64,000 nt of DNA, taken from assembly GCF_004343585.1 (NCBI RefSeq), contig NZ_SLYW01000001.1:868001-932000 (forward strand), given 5' to 3'. Source of the DNA: Neorhizobium sp. JUb45. Lineage in GTDB: Bacteria > Pseudomonadota > Alphaproteobacteria > Rhizobiales > Rhizobiaceae. The position numbers and the translations under genes were made by a program. Under the pieces are notes generated by a model. It was not told where the DNA came from and searched no databases. It worked only from the letters and a program-made list of their open reading frames with translations. Shown here in pieces: positions 28,356 through 37,125 of the stretch (position 1 is the stretch's first letter; the number at the start of each line of letters is the position of its first letter).

Positions 28356-29573
28356 TCAGCGCTCGGCGAGTGCCGCTTCGCCCTTGTTCTCGCGCACCAT
28401 GTTGATGAAGCGGCGGAAGAGGTAGTGGCTGTCCTGCGGGCCGGGCGAGGCTTCCGGATGGTGCTGCACGGAGAAGACCGGCTTACCGGCCAGACGCAGG
28501 CCGCAGTTCGAGCCGTCGAACAGGGAAATATGAGTCTCTTCAACGCCTTCCGGCAGAGACTTCGACGAAACGGCAAAGCCGTGGTTCATCGAAACGATCT
28601 CGACCTTGCCGGTGGTGTGATCCTTGACCGGATGGTTGCCGCCGTGATGACCCTGGTGCATCTTTTCGGTGGTGGCGCCGAGCGCGAGGCCCAGCATCTG
28701 GTGGCCGAGGCAGATGCCAAAGGTCGGCAGGCCGGACTTGACGATGTCCTGAATGACCGGAACGGCGTATTCACCTGTCGCAGCCGGGTCGCCCGGGCCG
28801 TTGGACAGGAAGACGCCATCCGGGTTGAGGCCCAGAATGGTTTCGCTCGACGTGTCGGCCGGAACGACCGTGACCTTGCAATCGAGGCCGGCAAACAGGC
28901 GCAGGATGTTGCGCTTGACGCCGTAATCGACGCAGACGACGTGGTACTTGGCGTCTGCCGGGTCGAGATCGGAGAACTCTTCGTTCCAAACCCAGGGCTT
29001 CTGCGTCCATTGCGACGACTGGCCCGAGGTTGCTTCCTTGGCAAGGTCGAGACCGACGAGGCCGCCCCAGGCCTTGGCTTCGGCCTTCAGTGCTTCGATG
29101 TCGAAGACGCCGTTCGGGTCATGGGCGATGACGGCATTGGGTGCGCCGTTCTCGCGGATCCAGGCGGTGAGCGCGCGGGTGTCGATGCCCGACAGGCCGA
29201 TGACGCCGCGAGCCTTCAGCCATGCGTCGAGATGTTTGGCGGCGCGGTAGTTCGACGGCTCGGTGATGTCGGCCTTGAAGATGGTGCCGACGGCGCCGCG
29301 ACGTGCTGCCGGCGTCAGATCTTCGATGTCTTCCTCATTGGTGCCGACATTGCCGATATGCGGGAAGGTGAAGGTGACGATCTGGCCGAGATAGGACGGG
29401 TCGGTGAGGATTTCCTCGTAACCGGTCAGCGCCGTGTTGAAGCAGACTTCCGCCGTTACCTTGCCGGTGGCGCCGATGCCGGTGCCCTCGATCACGGTGC
29501 CGTCGGCAAGCACGAGGAGAGCGGTGGGTTTGCTGGTCGTCCAGGGCGCGGTAGAGGGGGCTGTCGCGGTCAT
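28356..29573 (-). CDS. carA: Carbamoyl phosphate synthase small subunit
   Basis: A 405-residue glutamine amidotransferase. The N-terminal CPSase_sm domain starts with ALLVLADGTVIEGTGIGATG and GYEEILTDPSYLGQIVTFTF. The C-terminal class I amidotransferase domain has the nucleophile in LPTFGICLGHQMLGLA and the His-Glu pair in VQHHPEASPGPQDS. It releases ammonia from glutamine and channels it to CarB. ATG 29573 follows GGAGACG; an earlier ATG at 29651 would add an unconserved tail. It is separated from carB by seven other genes, an arrangement common in Rhizobiaceae. Confidence 0.97.
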   Translation of the reverse strand: MTATAPSTAPWTTSKPTALLVLADGTVIEGTGIGATGKVTAEVCFNTALTGYEEILTDPSYLGQIVTFTFPHIGNVGTNEEDIEDLTPAARRGAVGTIFKADITEPSNYRAAKHLDAWLKARGVIGLSGIDTRALTAWIRENGAPNAVIAHDPNGVFDIEALKAEAKAWGGLVGLDLAKEATSGQSSQWTQKPWVWNEEFSDLDPADAKYHVVCVDYGVKRNILRLFAGLDCKVTVVPADTSSETILGLNPDGVFLSNGPGDPAATGEYAVPVIQDIVKSGLPTFGICLGHQMLGLALGATTEKMHQGHHGGNHPVKDHTTGKVEIVSMNHGFAVSSKSLPEGVEETHISLFDGSNCGLRLAGKPVFSVQHHPEASPGPQDSHYLFRRFINMVRENKGEAALAER

Positions 29574-29852
29574 TCGGTTCGTCTCCGCCCGTGTCCGCCA
29601 GAGTTTTCTAGCAGAGTGCAGGGCCATCAATGTGGTCGCAGGAGAAGGCACGCGAATGGGTCGCGCGAAAACCTTCGTTCAATTATGTGCTAGGTGCGGG
29701 AAAATATCGAAGCCGCGCCTTGCGGTCAACTGACCGCAGTGCCCGATCCGCCATTTATTCCTGTATCATTTCATTGAATGGGCGGTTCGTGTCGTCTATG
29801 TACGCGTTACATTATTATAATAGGCCGAAAACGGCCGTTAAGGAGTGAGATC

Positions 29853-30305
29853 ATGATCCGCGAAACGCTTTCCACTGCCATGAAGGAAGCGATGAAGGCC
29901 AAGGACACGCGTCGTCTTTCGACGGTGCGTCTGATCCAGGCCGCCATCAAGGATCGTGACATCGCCAATCGCGGCGTGGGCAAGGACGAGACGAGCGAGG
30001 ACGAAATCCTGCAGATCCTGCAGAAGCTGGTCAAGCAGCGCGAAGAATCCGCCAAGATCTACGACGATGCCGGCCGCGGCGAACTTGCCACGCAGGAGCG
30101 CGAGGAAATCGCCGTCATCAAGACCTTCATGCCGGAACAGCTGTCCGACGAGAAGGTTTCGGAAATCATCGCCGGCATCATCGCCGAAATCGGTGCTGCC
30201 GGCATCAAGGACATGGGCAAGGTGATGGCGGCTTTGCGCGAGGGTTATGCCGGCCAGATCGATTTCGGCAAGGCGTCGGGCACGATCAAGGCACAGCTCG
30301 GCTAA
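29853..30305 (+). CDS. yqeY: YqeY/GatB-like protein
   Basis: A 150-residue helical protein, start ATG 29853 after AAGGAG. It matches YqeY along its length: IRETLSTAMKEAMKAKDTRR, STVRLIQAAIKDRDIANRG, then QKLVKQREESAKIYDDAGR and the closing GYAGQIDFGKASGTIKAQLG. YqeY shares the tail domain of GatB, the Asn/Gln-tRNA amidotransferase B subunit, and probably binds tRNA, but its role is not settled. A TATAAT box at 29816-29821 gives a promoter 31 bases upstream of the start. It is divergent from carA and followed by a very strong terminator. Confidence 0.93.
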   Translation: MIRETLSTAMKEAMKAKDTRRLSTVRLIQAAIKDRDIANRGVGKDETSEDEILQILQKLVKQREESAKIYDDAGRGELATQEREEIAVIKTFMPEQLSDEKVSEIIAGIIAEIGAAGIKDMGKVMAALREGYAGQIDFGKASGTIKAQLG

Positions 30306-30337
30306 ACGAGACGACGCCTTCGAATAATAAAGAAAAA

Positions 30338-30370
30338 GGCCGGGATCCGATCATGGATCCCGGCCTTTTT
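30338..30370 (+). terminator. Strong bidirectional intrinsic terminator after yqeY
   Basis: Perfect 11-base arms GGCCGGGATCC and GGATCCCGGCC, loop GATCAT, with five As before and five Ts after. It would terminate in either direction and isolates yqeY from dnaG. Confidence 0.95.
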
Positions 30371-30741
30371 GCTCTTCATGCGTCCCGCCGGCCGGCTGCG
30401 GACTGGCCGCCGACGAGGTAGGCGGCAACGTCGTCTTGATAACAACGTGTCCACCCGAAGAGCGAAGGAAGTTTGCACCCGGTTGCGCGGTGCATCGTCA
30501 GCGCTTTGCGGAGCCACTGATGCTTCCTGACCTGAAATGGAGATTGATCTCGTGCGAGATGTTTTTCAAATTACAAAAAGATAATTTTCGTCGGGCGGGT
30601 GTTGCCGCAAATTTGCCTGATCTTCGGCTATCGGAATAAAGATCGGGCCTGTGAATAGCGGGCACTGTCTGCCCAGACTCATGCTATAGAATAGCGTTCC
30701 GCCGTGCTGCCGCTTATATGGAAGCTGGCTCCGAGGTGACA
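30371..30741. other. Upstream region of dnaG
   Basis: These 371 bases separate the yqeY terminator from dnaG. A short open frame at 30436-30639 (67 codons) shows no recognisable sequence and no ribosome site, so I do not call it. GCTATAGAAT near 30692-30701 could be part of the dnaG promoter. No RNA family was recognised. Confidence 0.4.
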
Positions 30742-32748
30742 ATGCGCTTTTCCGATACCTTTCTCGATGAAATCCGTGACCGCGTGCCGATCTCTTCGGT
30801 GATCGGACGACGTGTGACGTGGGATCGCAAGAAGACCAATGTGTCGCGCGGCGACTATTGGGCCTGCTGCCCGTTTCATGGCGAAAAAAGCCCGAGCTTT
30901 CACTGCGAGGACCGCAAGGGCCGTTATCACTGCTTCGGTTGCGGCGTTTCCGGCGATCATTTCCGCTTCATGACCGAGCTTGAAGGTCTCAACTTTCCCG
31001 AGGCCGTGCAGCAGGTGGCCGACATGGCCGGCATTTCCATGCCGGCACCGGACCCGCAGGCGCAGAAGCGCGAACAGCAGCGCACCAGTCTGCAGGACGT
31101 CATGGAAATGGCGACGCTGTTCTTTCAGGAGCAGCTGCATGCGCCGATCGGTGCGAAAGCGCGTGCCTATCTGCGCGACCGTGGCCTGACGGCGAAAACG
31201 ATCGAGACGTTTCGTTTGGGGTTTGCCGCCGATAGCCGCAATGCCCTGAAGGAGCATCTCGCCAACAAGGGCGTGCCGAAAGACCAGATCGAGGCCTGCG
31301 GCCTTGTGCGCCACGGTGAAGGCATTTCGGTTTCCTACGATTATTTCCGCGATCGCATCATGTTCCCGATCCTGTCTGTGCGGGAAAAGGTGATTGCCTT
31401 CGGTGGCCGCGCCATGGCGCCGGATGCGCCGGCAAAATACATGAACTCGCCGGAGACCGAGCTCTTTCACAAGGGCAATGTGCTTTATAATCAGGCCCGT
31501 GCGCGCCAGTCTGCGCAGATGGCCGGCCGTCAGGCGGGACGTGGCGAGCCAGGCGATGTGATTGCCGTCGAAGGCTATATGGACGTCATCGCGCTGCATC
31601 AGGTCGGCGTCGAAAATGCTGTGGCGCCGCTGGGCACGGCACTGACCGAAAGCCAGCTCGAATTGATGTGGCGGATGACGCCGCAGCCGATCCTCTGCTT
31701 CGATGGTGACGGGGCCGGTATTCGTGCCGCCAACCGCGCCGCCGATCTGGCGCTGCCGCATATCAAACCGGGCCGCTCGGTGCGGTTTGCCATGCTGCCG
31801 GATGGCAAGGATCCGGACGATCTGGTGAAGCAGGATGGACGCGCGCCGTTCGACCGCGTGCTGGCCGATGCAAAACCGCTCGCCACCATGATCTGGCAGC
31901 GCGAATCGGTGGGCGCCACTTTCGATACGCCGGAGCGGCGGGCGGAATTGGAGGCGAAGCTGAAGCAGATCGTGTCTGTGATCGCCGATGAAAACGTGCG
32001 TCGTTATTATCAGCAGCACATGCGCGAGCAGTTGAACGCCCTGTTTCGTGGATCGGAACGTCGTGGCGGTTTCGAGCCGGGCAGGGGCGGTAATGGTGGT
32101 GGTCGCCAGAATTTTCGCGGCGGCCAGCAGCAGGGGCGCGGCGAGTTTCGTGGCAGCATGGCTGTTTCCGACCGGCTGGCAAAATCGGGTATGGTGCGCG
32201 GCCATCTGGAATTGCCGGCCTTGCGGGAAGTTGTTCTGGCGCTGACCGTCGTCAATCATCCGCTGCTTTTGCTGGATCAGTATGATGATGTTTCGACGGT
32301 CGAGTTCGAAAACCGCGACCTGCAGCGTTTCTGGGCCTGTGTGCTTGCTATCATCACCAAGGCCGGTACGCGGGCGACGCCGGCGCATGTGCGTGAACAG
32401 CTGGAAGAGAACGGTTTTGCCGATCTTCTGAAATCGATGACCGTGCAGGTGCGCAATGCGCGCCTGTGGACGGCGACTGAAGAGGCCGACATGCAGGATG
32501 CACTGCAGGCCTATATGCAGACGCTGGCCCTTTATCTGCGCAACAAGGAGTTGCGCTGGCAGAAGATCGAGCTGGAGCGCGAGATTGCGGAAACCCCCGG
32601 TGACGAGCCGGAACGTGGTGACGCGCTCCTGCGGGCATTGTCGGAAGTTCACAACGAAATTCTGCGCCTTGAGAACCAGGAAGCCATCATCGACGGTTTT
32701 GGTGTCATGTCAGGTCGTATCAAAGGTGCGGCTGTCGGCCACGGGTGA
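30742..32748 (+). CDS. dnaG: DNA primase
   Basis: A 668-residue primase. The zinc-binding CHC2 domain is at the N-terminus (YWACCPFHGEKSPSFHCEDR and YHCFGCGVSGDHF). The TOPRIM catalytic core follows (VIAVEGYMDVIALHQVGVEN, then PILCFDGDGAGIRAANRA). A Gly/Arg-rich linker around residues 445-480 (GRGGNGGGRQNFRGGQQQ) joins the core to the C-terminal helicase-binding domain. It makes the RNA primers for replication. ATG 30742 is preceded by GAGGTG; a frame eight codons longer is less likely. It is followed by rpoD, as in the classical macromolecular synthesis operon, but without rpsU. Confidence 0.97.
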   Translation: MRFSDTFLDEIRDRVPISSVIGRRVTWDRKKTNVSRGDYWACCPFHGEKSPSFHCEDRKGRYHCFGCGVSGDHFRFMTELEGLNFPEAVQQVADMAGISMPAPDPQAQKREQQRTSLQDVMEMATLFFQEQLHAPIGAKARAYLRDRGLTAKTIETFRLGFAADSRNALKEHLANKGVPKDQIEACGLVRHGEGISVSYDYFRDRIMFPILSVREKVIAFGGRAMAPDAPAKYMNSPETELFHKGNVLYNQARARQSAQMAGRQAGRGEPGDVIAVEGYMDVIALHQVGVENAVAPLGTALTESQLELMWRMTPQPILCFDGDGAGIRAANRAADLALPHIKPGRSVRFAMLPDGKDPDDLVKQDGRAPFDRVLADAKPLATMIWQRESVGATFDTPERRAELEAKLKQIVSVIADENVRRYYQQHMREQLNALFRGSERRGGFEPGRGGNGGGRQNFRGGQQQGRGEFRGSMAVSDRLAKSGMVRGHLELPALREVVLALTVVNHPLLLLDQYDDVSTVEFENRDLQRFWACVLAIITKAGTRATPAHVREQLEENGFADLLKSMTVQVRNARLWTATEEADMQDALQAYMQTLALYLRNKELRWQKIELEREIAETPGDEPERGDALLRALSEVHNEILRLENQEAIIDGFGVMSGRIKGAAVGHG

Positions 32749-32836
32749 ATAAAAGCGCTGGTTGTTTTGTGTGGTGGGGAGGCTTGTCTTTAATGATCGC
32801 CTGCCTACATATCAGCCGGACGTAGTGATGGGGGAC

Positions 32837-32869
32837 TTGAGCCCGCGTACCCAACGCTCTCAACTTTTT
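32837..32869 (+). terminator. Candidate terminator between dnaG and rpoD
   Basis: TTGAG (32837-32841) and CTCAA (32859-32863) with an inner GCG/CGC form a stem, followed by CTTTTT. It is imperfect, but its position 90 bases after dnaG suggests that rpoD has its own promoter beyond it. Confidence 0.45.
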
Positions 32870-33171
32870 ATGGTTTAGGCCCGATTTCAGTGGGTATTTA
32901 CCTGTAAGAGCTTGACGGGAAGGAAATTTGTGGGAATCACCGTCTCAGGCAGAATTAGGTTGATGGATCGGACAGGCCAAGGAACCATAAGCGGGGCTCC
33001 GATGGCAGCTCGATCCTTTTTGGCGAACGCCGACGGCGTGGTTAAGCACGAATTAAAGGTCAGTCGGTTAGGTGAGTGATTGCGATTCGCGGTGGCGGGT
33101 GGCAAATCACCCGTAACAGGCATTACCCGTAAACCGCGACGGAATGGCGTCCAGGGAAAGCGACGAATTAA
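32870..33171. other. Long leader/promoter region of rpoD
   Basis: About 300 bases precede the rpoD start with no convincing gene. A GGGTGATTTG/CAAATCACCC-type pairing is hinted at around 33100, but I could not build a full structure. The housekeeping sigma gene must be expressed from here. No known RNA family was recognised. Confidence 0.4.
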
Positions 33172-35220
33172 ATGGCAACTAAAGTCAAAGAAAACGAAGA
33201 AGCAGAAACCGAACGCGAAGGCGCTACGGATGGTCCGCTTCTCGATCTTTCCGATGACGCGGTCAAGAAAATGATCAAGGCCGCGAAAAAGCGGGGCTAT
33301 GTGACCATGGACGAACTCAACTCGGTGCTTCCCTCCGAGGAGGTGACGTCCGAGCAGATCGAAGACGTCATGGCGATGCTCTCGGATATGGGCATCAACG
33401 TTGTCGAGGACGAGGAAGCCGAAGAGAAGGCGGAAGCGGACGACGACGGTGACGATGAAGCCGAAAGCGAAGGCGGCGAACTGGCTCCGTCCGCCGGCAC
33501 TGCCGTTGCGACCGCGAAGAAAAAAGAGCCGACCGACCGTACGGACGATCCGGTGCGCATGTATTTGCGCGAAATGGGTTCGGTAGAGCTTCTGTCGCGC
33601 GAAGGCGAAATCGCCATCGCAAAGCGGATCGAAGCCGGCCGCGAGACGATGATTTCCGGTCTCTGTGAGAGCCCGTTGACGTTCCAGGCGCTGATCATCT
33701 GGCGCGATGAACTCAACGAAGGCACGACGCTGCTGCGCGAGATCATCGACCTCGAAACGACCTATTCCGGTCCCGAAGCCAAGGCTGCTCCGCAGTTCCA
33801 GAGCCCGGAAAAGATCGAGGCCGACCGCAAGGCTGCCGAAGAGAAGGAAAAGACCCGCAAAGCGCGTTATCCGGCCAATGACGACGACGTGACCAATGTC
33901 GGCGGCGACATGCCGGGCGAAGAAGAGGAAGAGGACGACGACGAGTCGAGCCTGTCCCTTGCCGCCATGGAAGCCGAACTGCGCCCGCAGGTCATGGAAA
34001 CCCTCGACGTCATCGCTGACACCTACAAGAAGCTGCGCAAGCTGCAGGACCAGCAGGTTGAGGCACGCCTTTCCTGCACCGGTACGCTTTCGAGCGGTCA
34101 GGAGCGTCGTTACAAGGAACTCAAGGATCAGCTGATCACGGCCGTCAAGTCGCTGTCGCTGAACCAGAACCGCGTCGACAGCCTTGTCGAGCAGCTCTAC
34201 GACATTTCGAAGCGCCTGATGCAGAACGAAGGTCGTCTTCTGCGTCTGGCCGAATCCTACGGCGTCAAGCGCGACTCGTTCCTGGAACAGTATCAGGGTG
34301 CCGAGCTTGATCCGCACTGGATGAAGTCGATCGCCAACCTTGTGGCACGTGGCTGGAAGGAATTCGCGAAGGCTGAGAACAACACGATCCGTGACATCCG
34401 TCAGGAGATCCAGAATCTCGCGACGGAAACCGGTATCTCGATCTCGGAATTCCGCCGCATCGTGTCGATGGTGCAGAAGGGCGAGCGCGAAGCGCGTATC
34501 GCCAAGAAGGAAATGGTCGAAGCGAACCTTCGTCTCGTCATCTCCATCGCCAAGAAGTACACGAACCGCGGCCTGCAGTTCCTCGACCTCATTCAGGAAG
34601 GCAATATCGGCCTGATGAAGGCGGTCGACAAGTTCGAATACCGTCGTGGTTACAAGTTCTCGACCTATGCGACATGGTGGATCCGTCAGGCGATCACCCG
34701 TTCGATCGCCGACCAGGCCCGCACGATCCGTATTCCGGTGCACATGATCGAAACGATCAACAAGATCGTTCGTACCTCGCGCCAGATGCTGCACGAGATC
34801 GGCCGCGAACCGACCCCGGAAGAGCTGGCCGAAAAGCTGGCCATGCCGCTCGAAAAGGTCCGCAAGGTCCTGAAGATCGCCAAGGAGCCGATCTCGCTCG
34901 AAACCCCCGTGGGTGACGAAGAGGATAGCCATCTGGGTGACTTCATCGAGGACAAGAACGCGCTTCTGCCGATCGACGCCGCCATTCAGGCGAACCTGCG
35001 CGAAACGACGACCCGCGTTCTGGCATCGCTGACACCGCGCGAAGAACGCGTTCTGCGCATGCGTTTCGGCATCGGCATGAACACCGACCATACGCTCGAA
35101 GAAGTCGGCCAGCAGTTCTCGGTTACCCGCGAACGTATCCGTCAGATCGAGGCCAAGGCGCTGCGCAAGCTGAAGCACCCGAGCCGCTCGCGCAAGCTGC
35201 GCTCGTTCCTCGACAGCTGA
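33172..35220 (+). CDS. rpoD: Primary sigma factor RpoD (sigma-70/SigA)
   Basis: A 682-residue group 1 sigma factor. Region 1.1 spans the N-terminus ([20 protein letters not shown]). An acidic non-conserved region follows, first [20 protein letters not shown] and later [20 protein letters not shown]. Region 2 includes [20 protein letters not shown] and [20 protein letters not shown], which binds the -10 box. Region 4 ends the protein ([20 protein letters not shown]) and binds the -35 box. The length and acidic inserts are typical of alphaproteobacteria. It directs transcription of housekeeping genes and is followed by its own terminator. Confidence 0.98.
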   Translation: MATKVKENEEAETEREGATDGPLLDLSDDAVKKMIKAAKKRGYVTMDELNSVLPSEEVTSEQIEDVMAMLSDMGINVVEDEEAEEKAEADDDGDDEAESEGGELAPSAGTAVATAKKKEPTDRTDDPVRMYLREMGSVELLSREGEIAIAKRIEAGRETMISGLCESPLTFQALIIWRDELNEGTTLLREIIDLETTYSGPEAKAAPQFQSPEKIEADRKAAEEKEKTRKARYPANDDDVTNVGGDMPGEEEEEDDDESSLSLAAMEAELRPQVMETLDVIADTYKKLRKLQDQQVEARLSCTGTLSSGQERRYKELKDQLITAVKSLSLNQNRVDSLVEQLYDISKRLMQNEGRLLRLAESYGVKRDSFLEQYQGAELDPHWMKSIANLVARGWKEFAKAENNTIRDIRQEIQNLATETGISISEFRRIVSMVQKGEREARIAKKEMVEANLRLVISIAKKYTNRGLQFLDLIQEGNIGLMKAVDKFEYRRGYKFSTYATWWIRQAITRSIADQARTIRIPVHMIETINKIVRTSRQMLHEIGREPTPEELAEKLAMPLEKVRKVLKIAKEPISLETPVGDEEDSHLGDFIEDKNALLPIDAAIQANLRETTTRVLASLTPREERVLRMRFGIGMNTDHTLEEVGQQFSVTRERIRQIEAKALRKLKHPSRSRKLRSFLDS

Positions 35221-35248
35221 TCTGCTGACTAAACGAAAACATCAAAAG

Positions 35249-35278
35249 ACCCGGCTGCCGAAAGGTTGCCGGGTTTTT
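35249..35278 (+). terminator. Intrinsic terminator of rpoD
   Basis: ACCCGGC (35249-35255) pairs with GCCGGGT (35268-35274), with partial pairing inside, then a T-tract. It lies 29 bases after the rpoD stop codon. Confidence 0.88.
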
Positions 35279-35299
35279 CTTTGGCTAATCGTGGGGTGG

Positions 35300-35725
35300 T
35301 CAGAGAAGTGTGTAGCGGGCGCCAAATGTCTGGGCGGCGGCGGCGAAGCGTTTGTCGAGAGTGATCAGTTCAGCATGTGCTTCGACGGCGATTGCCAGAT
35401 GCAGGGCGTCGCCGGCGCGCAGGCCGAGATCATGTCGATCGCAATATCGAGCTGCTTTGTAAAAGTGTTGCCCTGAAACCGGCAGAATCTCGAATGAGCT
35501 TTCAAGGAATATTTGAAACTGTTTGCGTGCAGCATCGCTTGCCTGCGCCGTTATCTGTCCTGTGCGCTGTTTCAGTGACAAGGCGGATGATACTTCTGTC
35601 AGCGACCAATCGCTGATCATGATGGTCGAGGAGGTGCGGTTGGTCATCCACAATCTTATCCTCGCCGCCGATGTTTCGCCGGTGAGCAGCGCTACGATGA
35701 CGGAGGTGTCCAGATAGGGCGTCAA
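35300..35725 (-). CDS. vapC: PIN-domain toxin, VapC-like
   Basis: A 141-residue PIN nuclease. The four acidic active-site residues are recognisable: D6 in YLDTSVIVALLTGE, E44 in SLTEVSSALSLK, D106 in LRAGDALHLAIA and D124 in ITLDKRFAAAA. VapC toxins cleave tRNA or rRNA when freed from their antitoxin. The start is a TTG at 35725 that overlaps the antitoxin stop codon (TTGA), implying translational coupling; a longer frame opening upstream would lie inside the antitoxin gene. The partner at 35722-35982 confirms a type II toxin-antitoxin pair. Confidence 0.88.
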   Translation of the reverse strand: MTPYLDTSVIVALLTGETSAARIRLWMTNRTSSTIMISDWSLTEVSSALSLKQRTGQITAQASDAARKQFQIFLESSFEILPVSGQHFYKAARYCDRHDLGLRAGDALHLAIAVEAHAELITLDKRFAAAAQTFGARYTLL

Positions 35726-35982
35726 TAGCGATCTTCGTCGCGCATTCGGCGCACGAAGGTGCCTGCATCTTCGGTTTGCTTCGGCATGTCTTTCCAAAGC
35801 GCTTCAAGCCGCTCGAAATCTATCGGTTCCTTTTTGCGCGCCGGTTCAACTACGCGCTCAGGCGGGCTCAATCTTGCAACGGTTTCGCCATCGCGCAAGA
35901 TCTCGACGGTTTCGCCATTGCTGACGCGGTCGATCAACTCTCCCAGTTTTTCCTGGGCTTCTGCAAGAGAGACGGCTGCCAT
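35722..35982 (-). CDS. vapB: Phd/YefM-type antitoxin partner of the PIN toxin
   Basis: An 86-residue antitoxin starting at ATG 35982 after GGAGGG. The N-terminal domain has the Phd fold (VSLAEAQEKLGELIDRVSNG, then ETVEILRDGETVARLSPPER), which usually binds DNA. The C-terminal part (DFERLEALWKDMPKQTEDAG, with FVRRMRDEDRY) should wrap around the toxin. It precedes and overlaps the toxin gene, the usual order that keeps antitoxin in excess, and probably represses its own promoter. Confidence 0.87.
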   Translation of the reverse strand: MAAVSLAEAQEKLGELIDRVSNGETVEILRDGETVARLSPPERVVEPARKKEPIDFERLEALWKDMPKQTEDAGTFVRRMRDEDRY

Positions 35983-36038
35983 TGGGCCCTCCGGGTTCAC
36001 ATGCAACGGATCATACGCCCAGCCGGGATTTCCCGCAA

Positions 36039-36383
36039 TCAATGCGAAACGCTGTTTGAAAACACATTGACGACCACGACGCCGCCGATGATCAGGCCGA
36101 GGCCGATGATGGCTGCAAGATCCAGCGTCTGTTTGAACAGAAAAACACCGACGGCAGATACCAGCACGATGCCAAGCCCGCTCCAGATGCCATAGGCAAT
36201 GCCGACTGGAATTGTCCGCAGCGCGATCGACAGGAGATAGAAGGCGGCGCCGTAGCACAGCGCCATGCCGAGCGTCGGCAAAAGGCGGGTAAATTGCTGG
36301 CTTTGCTGCAGCAATGTCGTGCCAACCACCTCCAGTGCTATGGCGACTGCGAGCGATCCGTAGGTCAGAAGGGCGGGGTTCAC
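36039..36383 (-). CDS. Small multidrug resistance (SMR) efflux protein
   Basis: A 114-residue protein with four hydrophobic helices, typical of SMR pumps. The conserved membrane glutamate is in helix 1 (SLAVAIALEVVGTTLLQQ), and the helix 3 motif IPVGIAYGIWSGLGIVLVSA is nearly canonical for EmrE relatives. SMR proteins work as antiparallel dimers and exchange lipophilic cations or guanidinium for protons. It starts with GTG at 36383, overlapping the TetR stop codon (GTGA), so the two genes are translationally coupled. Confidence 0.92.
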   Translation of the reverse strand: MNPALLTYGSLAVAIALEVVGTTLLQQSQQFTRLLPTLGMALCYGAAFYLLSIALRTIPVGIAYGIWSGLGIVLVSAVGVFLFKQTLDLAAIIGLGLIIGGVVVVNVFSNSVSH

Positions 36384-36943
36384 GGCGATACCGTCATCGT
36401 CTTGAGTTGAAAATGCAATTTGTCGAGCTCGCCCGACGGGAGACCGGATATTTCCGTCAGATTGGCCAGCCAGATGCCGTCGGCGGCGTAACGTGCGAGA
36501 GCAAGCTTCTGATCGTCATCGGTTGCCGCATGACGTACCAGCCGTTCCCGCATCCATTTCGACCAGAGAGTGCGCAGTTTCGTATCGGTCATGCAGGAAA
36601 TGGAAAGTGCCGCCCATGGGCCATTGTCGCCCTGACGCGCCACCTGGAAAAACGCATCGATATAGGCGCGGGTGAAGCTTCCATGGGAGATGGGATCGGC
36701 TGCCATCAAGCGATCGATCTCCTCATCGAGCGTGCCGAGCAGATCTTCGAAAACGGCCTCGATCAGAGCCTGCTTGTTGGGGAAATGATGCAGCAGGCCA
36801 CCCTTGGTGACGTGCGCGGCATCGGCGACGGATTGCAGCGTGATCGCGGCGAGACCGTCTTCGGCGGCATGGCGGGCCGCCTGATCGAGAAGGGAGCGGC
36901 GTACCGCATCCGGCTGTTTTTCGCGTCTGTGAGCTTTTGACAT
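36380..36943 (-). CDS. TetR-family repressor of the SMR pump
   Basis: A 187-residue TetR regulator. The helix-turn-helix lies at about residues 30-55 (ITLQSVADAAHVTKGGLLHH, ending HFPNKQAL), and the C-terminal domain (from about residue 75) would bind ligand and dimerise. It overlaps and precedes the SMR gene, which it most likely represses along with itself. A palindrome nine bases upstream of its start is a good operator candidate. The inducer is not predictable. Confidence 0.9.
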   Translation of the reverse strand: MSKAHRREKQPDAVRRSLLDQAARHAAEDGLAAITLQSVADAAHVTKGGLLHHFPNKQALIEAVFEDLLGTLDEEIDRLMAADPISHGSFTRAYIDAFFQVARQGDNGPWAALSISCMTDTKLRTLWSKWMRERLVRHAATDDDQKLALARYAADGIWLANLTEISGLPSGELDKLHFQLKTMTVSP

Positions 36944-36951
36944 TCTGAAAA

Positions 36952-36962
36952 CATACCGTATG
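36952..36962. promoter_or_regulatory. Candidate TetR operator
   Basis: CATAC-C-GTATG is a perfect inverted repeat nine bases upstream of the TetR start codon, within a longer, imperfect AACATACC...GGTCGGTTTGTT dyad. Its position suits autorepression of the TetR-SMR operon. Confidence 0.6.
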
Positions 36963-37125
36963 GTCGGTTTGTTATCAAGCTGCCGCGTGTCTGCTGGAAA
37001 TCCTATCCGTATAAGTTATTGCGGCTTCGTCCGTTTTTCGTTCTTTGCTGGAAAACTGCCACACTCATCGGCTTTTGATCAGACCGGGACTCGATCGGGC
37101 CAGGTTTCCATCCTACATCGGTGAC

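Noticed and set aside
30679..32652. Long minus-strand open frame opposite dnaG
   Set aside because: Codon bias of dnaG explains it. The sense strand encodes a complete, motif-bearing primase.
32887..35178. Long minus-strand open frame opposite rpoD
   Set aside because: Shadow of rpoD; its hydrophobic and Arg/Asp-rich stretches are antisense to the acidic inserts of the sigma factor.
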